This document shows positions 12,253 through 17,275 of a DNA stretch of 17,275 nucleotides, piece after piece (the stretch's first letter is position 1; each line of letters starts with the position of its first letter). The stretch comes from DASZMJ01 sp035551935. Its GTDB lineage: Bacteria > Planctomycetota > Planctomycetia > Isosphaerales > Isosphaeraceae. The stretch spans positions 1 through 17,275 of the forward strand of contig DASZMJ010000058.1 of NCBI GenBank assembly GCA_035551935.1. The letters run 5' to 3'. Made by a program: the position numbers and the translations under genes. Under the pieces are notes generated by a model. That model did not search any database, was not told the origin of the DNA, and worked only from the letters and a program-made list of their open reading frames with translations.

Positions 12253-15111
12253 ATGGAGTCGACCGAAGAACCCGGACCGATCCGCCCCCGGCTCGTCGCG
12301 CTGCTCGCCGACGCCGGCCGCGAGCCCGCCGCGACGTTGACCGACGCGGTCGCCGCGGCGACCTGGGCCGTCGCCACGGCGCCGTGGCACCCGCTCGTCT
12401 TGTCACGGCTCGAGACGTTGCCGAGCATCGAGCCGGTCGAGGCGCCGTCCCCCCCCGAGCCGGGCATCGTCCGCGTCCTGGCCGCGGCTTCGGCCGGGCG
12501 GCTCCCGGAGGAGTACCGGGCGCAGGCCGAGCGCGCCGGGGCCGAGCTCGTCGAGGGCGAGGCCGATCGGCTGGCGCTCGTCGCCCGCATCCTCGAACGA
12601 CTCGGGCCGGGCGCCGAGGTCGCGCCCGACCGGGTCGCCGACCCGCTGGCGCTCGACTTCCTGGCCCTGGGCACGGCCCGTTGGACGCTCCACGACCTGA
12701 CGATCGCGATGGGGCAGGTGGATCCGCTCGACCTCGACAGCCTCGCCCGCGAGGCCCTCGCCGGCGCCCGGGCCTGGGCCGAGGGGGACGAGGCCACCGC
12801 GGCGAGCCGCCTCCGCGCGGCGTTCGAGGTGCTCACGCAAGCCCGCGAGCGGTTCTACCCGGTCGACGCCTACCTCGTCGACCTCTGCCTGCTCGACGCG
12901 ACCAGCCCCCCCGACGCCCTCGCCGACCCGCTCGCCGCACATGCGCCGATCACGTTCATCGCCCCCGCCCGTGCCATCGAAACCCTGGCCGGGCACGACC
13001 CCGAGGCGATGACGAGGCTCCGCGAGGCCATCACCGAGGGGTGGGTCGACGTGGCGGGCGGGGCGTTCGACGAGGTGGACGAGCCCCTCCTGCCGATCGA
13101 GTCGATCCTCTGGCAGTTCCGGGCGGGGAGCGAGGTCTACCGCGAGCGCCTCGACGACCGCAACGTCGAGACCCTCGCGCGGCGGCGGTTCGGGCTCTAT
13201 CCTCAGTTGCCGCAACTGGCGCGGCGGTTCGGGTTCCGGTTCGGCCTGCCGTTCGGGTTCGACGCCGGCCGGTTCCCGGTCCGGCCCGAGACGAAGCGGC
13301 TCTGGGGCGCGCCCGACGGCACGAGCCTCGAGGCGCTGACCCGACCCCCCGTCGCCGCCGACCGCGACGCCGAAGGCGCGCGGCTCGCCTGGCGGCTCGG
13401 CCGGTCGATGAAGGACGACCACGTCGCCGTCGTCCCGTTACTCCACTGGCCCAATCGGGTCGCCGGCTGGTATCGCGACCTCCGCCGGACCGCCGCGTAC
13501 TCGCCCGTGCTGGCGCGCTGGGTCACGCTCAACGACTTCTTCCACCAGACCGATCGACCGTTCGAGACCTTCCATCTCGAAGCGGACGAGCTGGCCACCC
13601 CCTACCTCGCGCAGGCCGTCGCCCGCGGCGACGGTTCGCCGATCGCCCGACGCGCCCGGCACGCCCGCCTCCGCGCCCGGTTCGACGCCCTCGACGCCCT
13701 CCGCGCCATGGCCGACGCGATCCGCGTCGCGAGCCCGGATGGCATCGAGGACGTCTCGAATGTGGAGGCCATGATCGAAACCGACCGGCTCGACGAGGCC
13801 GACGTGGCGCTCGACCGGCTCACGCCGCCGATCGCCGCGACGGTCGCCGGGGCGATCGCGGGGACGGCGACGGCCGGCCGGCCGGGCTTCCTCGTGCTCA
13901 ACCCGATCGGCGTGGCGCGTCGGGCGCCCGTCACGTTGCCCGACGCCGCGCCCGACCTGCGGCACGAAGGCCCCTTGCGCGGCGCCCAGCCGGCCGAGGA
14001 GGGGGTCGTCGGCGTCGTCGAATTGCTCCCGTTCGGCTTCGCCTGGGTCCCGCGCGAACCCCTGCGCGACGCGCCGGCCCCGGCCGCGGCGCACCTGGCG
14101 GCGCGGGGTAGGGTCGTGCGCAATGAAACGATCGAATGTGAATTCGATGAGGTGACCGGCGGCATCCGCGGGATCAAAGGGGTCGGCGAGCCCTCGGCGC
14201 GGCTGGGGCAGCAGGTGGTGGCGACGGGCCTGCTCGGGCCCGACGGCCAGCCGTCGGCGTCGCTCATGCGGGCCGAGGGGTTCGCCGTCGACTACGGCGG
14301 CCCGGCGCTCGTGCAGGCGACGAGCCACGGCGCGTTGCTCGACCCGGGCGACGGCCGCGCGATCGCCAAGTTCCGCCAGCGCGTCCGGCTCTGGACCGGC
14401 CGGCCGTCGCTGGAACTGGAGATCGAGCTTGGCGACCTCGACCCCTCGTGGCTCGCCATCGCCGCGAACGCCGACCCGTGGGCGCGGGCGATCGCCTGCC
14501 GCTGGGCGTGGCCCGACACGAACTCGTCGCTGCGACGCACCTGCCACCTCGCCCCCGAGCTGACCGAGGCCGACCGGCCCGAGACGCCCGACGTCTTCGA
14601 CATCGCCACCCGTCGCCAGCGCACCGCGATCGCCTTCGGCGGCCTGGCCCATCACCGCCGCCACGGCGGCCGGATGCTCGACACCTCGCTCGTCGCCGGC
14701 CGCGAGTCGTGCCGGACGTTCCGGTTCGCCGTCGCTCTCGACCTGGAGCACCCGTACCAGGCGGCAGCCGACCTCGTCGCGCCGGCGATCGTGGTGCCGA
14801 TGAACTCCGGCCCGCCGCGATCCGGGCCATCCGGCTGGATCTTCCACGTCGATCACAAGGCGGTCGCCGTCACGGCCGTCCGCCCGCTGGCGACGACTGT
14901 TGAGGGGCGCGGGCCGGGCCTGGCCTTCCACCTGGTCGAGACCGCCGGCCGCGCCGCGCGGTGCCGGCTCCGCCTCGCGCGCGACCCGGTCTCCGCCCGC
15001 CAGACGGATTTCCAGGGGGAGCCGATGATGGACCTCCCCACCGAGGGGGACGCCGTGCTCGTCGACCTGACCCCGCACGAGCTGGCACGGGTCGAGGTGA
15101 CGCTCGACTAG
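12253..15111 (+). CDS. GH38 (alpha-mannosidase)-like protein, probably catalytically inactive
   Basis: The 952-residue protein shows the backbone of glycoside hydrolase family 38. Residues 231-335 follow the family pattern: PITFIAPARAIETLAGHDPE, then the GWVDVAGGAFDEVDEPLLPI segment (263-282) matching the family's GRWE.VGG.W.E.D.NLPSGES, then RRFGLYPQLPQLARRFGF (311-328) matching the PDVFG.S..LPQ.L nucleophile region. The C-terminal half looks like the beta-sandwich: GFLVLNPIGVARRAPV (545-560) and ETIECEFDEVTGGIRGI (625-641). The zinc-binding HxHxD near the domain start is replaced by VDLCLLD (209-215), and the nucleophile Asp of PDVFG is Arg here. The first 200 residues are not recognised. 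No signal peptide is seen, so it is probably cytoplasmic. It may bind a glycan or scaffold without hydrolysis. The family call rests on motif recall. Confidence 0.65.
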   Translation: MESTEEPGPIRPRLVALLADAGREPAATLTDAVAAATWAVATAPWHPLVLSRLETLPSIEPVEAPSPPEPGIVRVLAAASAGRLPEEYRAQAERAGAELVEGEADRLALVARILERLGPGAEVAPDRVADPLALDFLALGTARWTLHDLTIAMGQVDPLDLDSLAREALAGARAWAEGDEATAASRLRAAFEVLTQARERFYPVDAYLVDLCLLDATSPPDALADPLAAHAPITFIAPARAIETLAGHDPEAMTRLREAITEGWVDVAGGAFDEVDEPLLPIESILWQFRAGSEVYRERLDDRNVETLARRRFGLYPQLPQLARRFGFRFGLPFGFDAGRFPVRPETKRLWGAPDGTSLEALTRPPVAADRDAEGARLAWRLGRSMKDDHVAVVPLLHWPNRVAGWYRDLRRTAAYSPVLARWVTLNDFFHQTDRPFETFHLEADELATPYLAQAVARGDGSPIARRARHARLRARFDALDALRAMADAIRVASPDGIEDVSNVEAMIETDRLDEADVALDRLTPPIAATVAGAIAGTATAGRPGFLVLNPIGVARRAPVTLPDAAPDLRHEGPLRGAQPAEEGVVGVVELLPFGFAWVPREPLRDAPAPAAAHLAARGRVVRNETIECEFDEVTGGIRGIKGVGEPSARLGQQVVATGLLGPDGQPSASLMRAEGFAVDYGGPALVQATSHGALLDPGDGRAIAKFRQRVRLWTGRPSLELEIELGDLDPSWLAIAANADPWARAIACRWAWPDTNSSLRRTCHLAPELTEADRPETPDVFDIATRRQRTAIAFGGLAHHRRHGGRMLDTSLVAGRESCRTFRFAVALDLEHPYQAAADLVAPAIVVPMNSGPPRSGPSGWIFHVDHKAVAVTAVRPLATTVEGRGPGLAFHLVETAGRAARCRLRLARDPVSARQTDFQGEPMMDLPTEGDAVLVDLTPHELARVEVTLD

Positions 15112-15125
15112 GAGGACAAGGGGCT

Positions 15126-15158
15126 GTCGATCCCGCCCGCCGTCGTCGTAGGATCGAC
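15126..15158 (+). promoter_or_regulatory. Candidate -10 box inside an 8-bp inverted repeat upstream of the metallopeptidase gene
   Basis: GTCGATCC (15126-15133) and GGATCGAC (15151-15158) form a perfect inverted repeat with a 17-base spacer. TAGGAT (15149-15154) overlaps the right half and ends 42 bp before the ATG at 15197. No convincing -35 box is seen. The layout would suit a repressor or activator site, but the arms are short. Confidence 0.35.
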
Positions 15159-15196
15159 GATTGGACGGAACTACGACCTTGGATCGAGGCGACACC

Positions 15197-15952
15197 ATGA
15201 CCCGACGCAGATTCGCGCCGACCTTCGTCCCGGCCCTCGCCCTCGCCCTCGCCGCGTCCGGCGGCGACGCCGCCGCGCAGACATCCGCGGCCCGGGAGGG
15301 ATTCGACCCGACCAGCCGCTACGCGACGCGCAAGGTCGAGGGCTGGACGGTGCTCGTCAACAAGGGCTTCCAGAAGGACAAGCCCGTCCTGGCGGATCAG
15401 GTGCTCACGCTCCTGAAGTTCCAGCTCTTCCAGGTCGAGCGGGCCGTGCCGTCGAAGGCGCTGGCCAAGCTGCGTCGGGTCCGGATCTGGGTCGAGGAGG
15501 ACGACCCGAACAATCCGTGCATGGTCTACCACCCGGGCAACCTCGACTGGATGCGCGAGCACAACGTGAATCCGGACAAGTCCCGCTGCGTCGAGATCAC
15601 CAACGCCCGGCGCTTCCTCGAATGGACGCACGAACAACCCTGGATGGTCTTCCACGAGCTGTCGCACGCCTACCACCACCAGTTCCTCCCCGGTGGCTAC
15701 GACAACCCCGACATCAAGGCCGCCTTCGACCGCATGACGTCCTCGAAGACGTACGACTCCGTCCTCCGCATCAACGGCCGCGACGACCGCGCCTATGCCC
15801 TGATGAATCCCCCCGAATACTTCGCCGAGTCCTGCGAGGCCTACTTCGGCACGAACGACTTCTACCCCTACGTCCGCTCCGAACTCCAGCGGCACGACCC
15901 GGCCATGTACGAGCTGCTCGAGCAAGCCTGGGGCGTCGGCAAGAAGAACTGA
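15197..15952 (+). CDS. Secreted HExxH metallopeptidase-like protein
   Basis: The 251-residue product starts with a signal peptide: MTRRR, a hydrophobic stretch FVPALALALAAS, and an AAAQ region where cleavage is likely near residue 27. The zinc-binding core is His153-Glu154-x-x-His157 (MVFHELSHAYHH), and NPPEYFAESCEAYFG (204-218) probably supplies the third ligand (Glu207 or Glu211) as in gluzincins. Conserved-looking aromatic and acidic residues cluster around it. The specific peptidase family is not recognised, and the substrate is unknown. The frame is open 36 bp further upstream to an ATG at 15161, but the ATG at 15197 follows a GAGG 7 bp before it and gives a proper signal peptide. It stands alone on the plus strand, convergent with the sugar kinase gene. 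Confidence 0.72.
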   Translation: MTRRRFAPTFVPALALALAASGGDAAAQTSAAREGFDPTSRYATRKVEGWTVLVNKGFQKDKPVLADQVLTLLKFQLFQVERAVPSKALAKLRRVRIWVEEDDPNNPCMVYHPGNLDWMREHNVNPDKSRCVEITNARRFLEWTHEQPWMVFHELSHAYHHQFLPGGYDNPDIKAAFDRMTSSKTYDSVLRINGRDDRAYALMNPPEYFAESCEAYFGTNDFYPYVRSELQRHDPAMYELLEQAWGVGKKN

Positions 15953-15968
15953 GCGTGGCCACAATTCT

Positions 15969-16043
15969 CCCGTAGGGCAGGGCTCGCCCTGCCGCCTTCG
16001 TCATTCCGCATCGAAGGCGGCAGGGCGAGCCCTGCCCTACGGG
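15969..16043. repeat. Perfect 32-bp foldback repeat B between convergent genes
   Basis: Arms 15969-16000 and 16012-16043 are perfect reverse complements, 32 of 32 bases, around an 11-base spacer. Each arm contains its own palindrome (GGCAGGGCTCGCCCTGCC). The outer ends CCCGTAGGG and CCCTACGGG and the spacer words ATTCC and CATCGAA are shared with repeat A at 1347-1412, where the core is different. It fills most of the gap between two convergent genes (stops at 15952 and 16081) and could end transcription from both sides, although there is no U-tract. Confidence 0.92.
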
Positions 16044-16080
16044 GAGCGGACGGGTCGACCGTTCCGTTGGCCCACCCTCA

Positions 16081-17166
16081 TCAACGCTGCACGCGCGCCG
16101 ACCCGCCCTTGGCGAGGGCCTCGACCTCGGGGAGGCGGGCCATGGTGACGTCGCCGGGGAAGGTCGTCAAAAGCGCGCCGTGGGCCCAGCCGAGGCGGAG
16201 GGAGTCCTCGGGCGAGCGGCCGGAGAGGAGGCCGTAGATGAGGCCGGCGGCGAAGCCGTCGCCGCCGCCGATGCGGTCGAGGACGTCGAGCGAGATCGTG
16301 GGGCTGACGTAGGTCTTGCCGTCGTACCAGAGCACGGCGCCCCAGTCGTGGCGGTTGGTCGAGTGGACCTCGCGGAGGGTGGTCGCGACGAGCTTGACGT
16401 TGGGATACTTGGCGACGACCTTGTCGATGAGGTGGAAGAAGGCGTGCGGGTCGAGCTTCGACTTCGACTCGACGTCGGGGCCCCCCTCGATGCCGAGCCC
16501 CTTCTGGAGGTCCTCCTCGTTGCCGAAGAGGGCGTCGACGTTGGAGACGATCCGGCCGATGACCTCCTGGCCCTTGGCGTCGCCGCCGACGGAGGCCCAG
16601 AGCTTGGCGCGATAGTTCAGGTCGAACGAGTTGATCGCCCCGGCGGCCTTGGCGGCGGTCATCCCCTCGATGATGAGCTCGGAGGTCGTCGCCGACAGCG
16701 CGGCGAAGATGCCGCCGGAGTGGAACCAGCGCACGCCGCAGCCGAAGAGCCCTTTCCAGTCGAAGTCGCCGGGCTTGAGCAACGCGCCGGCCTCGTTCGC
16801 GCGGTTGTAGAAGACGACCGGCGGGCGCACCCCCTGGCCGCGGTCGCTGTACACGGTGGCGATGTTCGGCCCGCGGACGCCGTCGTGCTCGAACCACTTG
16901 TAGGACGGCCGCACGCCCATCGCGCGCACCCGCTCCTGCACCAGCTCGCCGATGCCGTAGTTGACCATCGCGGTCGCGACGCCGGTGCGCAGGCCGAAGC
17001 AGTCGGCCAGGTTCGCCGCGACGTTGTACTCGCCCCCCGAGACGTGCACGTCCAGCGTCCGCGCCTTGCGGAACGGGATCACGCCCGGGTCGAGCCGATG
17101 CACCAGCGCACCCAGCGACAGGAAGTCCAGCTCGCAGGCATCCTTACGAATGTTCAAACCGCTCAT
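16081..17166 (-). CDS. kdgK: 2-keto-3-deoxygluconate kinase-like PfkB sugar kinase
   Basis: The 361-residue product is a PfkB/ribokinase-family kinase. The sugar-binding segment DVHVSGGEYNVAANLA lies at 39-54 and the ATP/anion-hole motif DRIGGGDGFAAG at 297-308, with Asp303 as the catalytic base. The mid-section SFDLNYRAKLW (180-190) and NEEDL (216-220) fit the subgroup annotated as 2-dehydro-3-deoxygluconokinase, which phosphorylates KDG to KDPG in the breakdown of uronic acids and pectin. Substrate specificity within PfkB kinases is hard to read by eye, so KDG is likely rather than proven. The ATG at 17166 has GGAGG at 17181-17177 10 bp before it. No KDPG aldolase is adjacent in the window. 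A 7-bp inverted repeat overlaps the ribosome binding region. Confidence 0.85.
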   Translation of the reverse strand: MSGLNIRKDACELDFLSLGALVHRLDPGVIPFRKARTLDVHVSGGEYNVAANLADCFGLRTGVATAMVNYGIGELVQERVRAMGVRPSYKWFEHDGVRGPNIATVYSDRGQGVRPPVVFYNRANEAGALLKPGDFDWKGLFGCGVRWFHSGGIFAALSATTSELIIEGMTAAKAAGAINSFDLNYRAKLWASVGGDAKGQEVIGRIVSNVDALFGNEEDLQKGLGIEGGPDVESKSKLDPHAFFHLIDKVVAKYPNVKLVATTLREVHSTNRHDWGAVLWYDGKTYVSPTISLDVLDRIGGGDGFAAGLIYGLLSGRSPEDSLRLGWAHGALLTTFPGDVTMARLPEVEALAKGGSARVQR

Positions 17167-17180
17167 CTTAGGAAATCCTC

Positions 17181-17216
17181 CGACGCTGGTTTTCGGATTC
17201 CGCTTCAGGAGCGTCG
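17181..17216 (-). promoter_or_regulatory. Short inverted repeat upstream of kdgK
   Basis: CGACGCT (17181-17187) and AGCGTCG (17210-17216) are reverse complements separated by 22 bases, next to the kdgK Shine-Dalgarno sequence. It could be an operator or an mRNA leader hairpin. No clear promoter hexamers were found in this leader. Confidence 0.25.
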
Positions 17217-17240
17217 CGACCCCTTCGCCTTCGAGATCAC

Positions 17241-17275
17241 CGACCCCCCACCCCGGCCCTCCCCGACGAGGGGGG
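17241..17275. repeat. GC-rich intergenic repeat, cut by the window end
   Basis: The last bases are C- and G-runs with a small hairpin, CCCTC (17257-17261) pairing with GAGGG (17268-17272). The sequence resembles simple GC-rich intergenic foldbacks seen in many high-GC genomes and is incomplete here. No gene is seen between 17167 and the window end. Confidence 0.35.

Noticed and set aside
15161..15196. Earlier ATG for the metallopeptidase gene
   Set aside because: It would put 12 polar and acidic residues before the signal peptide; the ATG at 15197 has a better-placed GAGG.
13438..15198. Minus-strand open frame of 586 codons opposite the GH38-like gene
   Set aside because: The plus-strand frame carries recognisable GH38 segments; the minus product has none and is Arg/Gly/Asp-rich.

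Overview
The window is very GC-rich (roughly 70 % by eye) with densely packed genes. The protein families (a RedB-like thioredoxin-fold protein, large hybrid histidine kinases, a degenerate GH38-like protein, a PfkB-type 2-keto-3-deoxygluconate kinase) and the GC-rich foldback repeats between genes suggest a planctomycete, most likely of the Isosphaeraceae. This placement is inferred from recalled families; no rRNA or marker gene is present.

Layout. (1) 1-4001, plus strand: the end of a membrane protein, homogentisate 1,2-dioxygenase (hmgA), a foldback repeat, a flavin-reductase-like FMN protein, and an acetyl-CoA-synthetase-like acyl-CoA ligase whose acyl pocket lacks the usual Trp. HmgA feeds a route ending in fumarate and acetoacetate, so the ligase may activate acetoacetate or another larger acid. 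(2) 3993-11197, minus strand: one tightly packed operon, in transcription order a RedB-like membrane-anchored thioredoxin-fold protein, a six-TM PAS-GAF hybrid kinase with two receivers, a lone receiver, a REC-kinase-REC-HPt hybrid, and a receiver fused to an RsbW-like ATPase. It contains two kinases, six receivers and one HPt, and its last product is an anti-sigma-type ATPase rather than a DNA-binding regulator. It reads as a redox-linked multistep phosphorelay into partner switching, and is the most interesting system here. (3) 11198-11522: a divergent control region with two plausible sigma70-type promoters around a foldback of 7-bp repeats. (4) 11523-15111, plus: a YceH/DUF480 protein with an added coiled-coil tail, and 4 bp later a 952-residue GH38-like protein that appears to have lost its metal ligands and nucleophile. 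(5) 15197-15952, plus: a secreted HExxH metallopeptidase-like protein. (6) 15969-16043: a perfect 32-bp inverted repeat between convergent genes. (7) 16081-17166, minus: a kdgK-type sugar kinase, then part of another GC-rich repeat at the window end.

No tRNA, rRNA, CRISPR array, transposase or phage gene was seen. Most long overlapping open frames on the opposite strand are shadows caused by high GC3.
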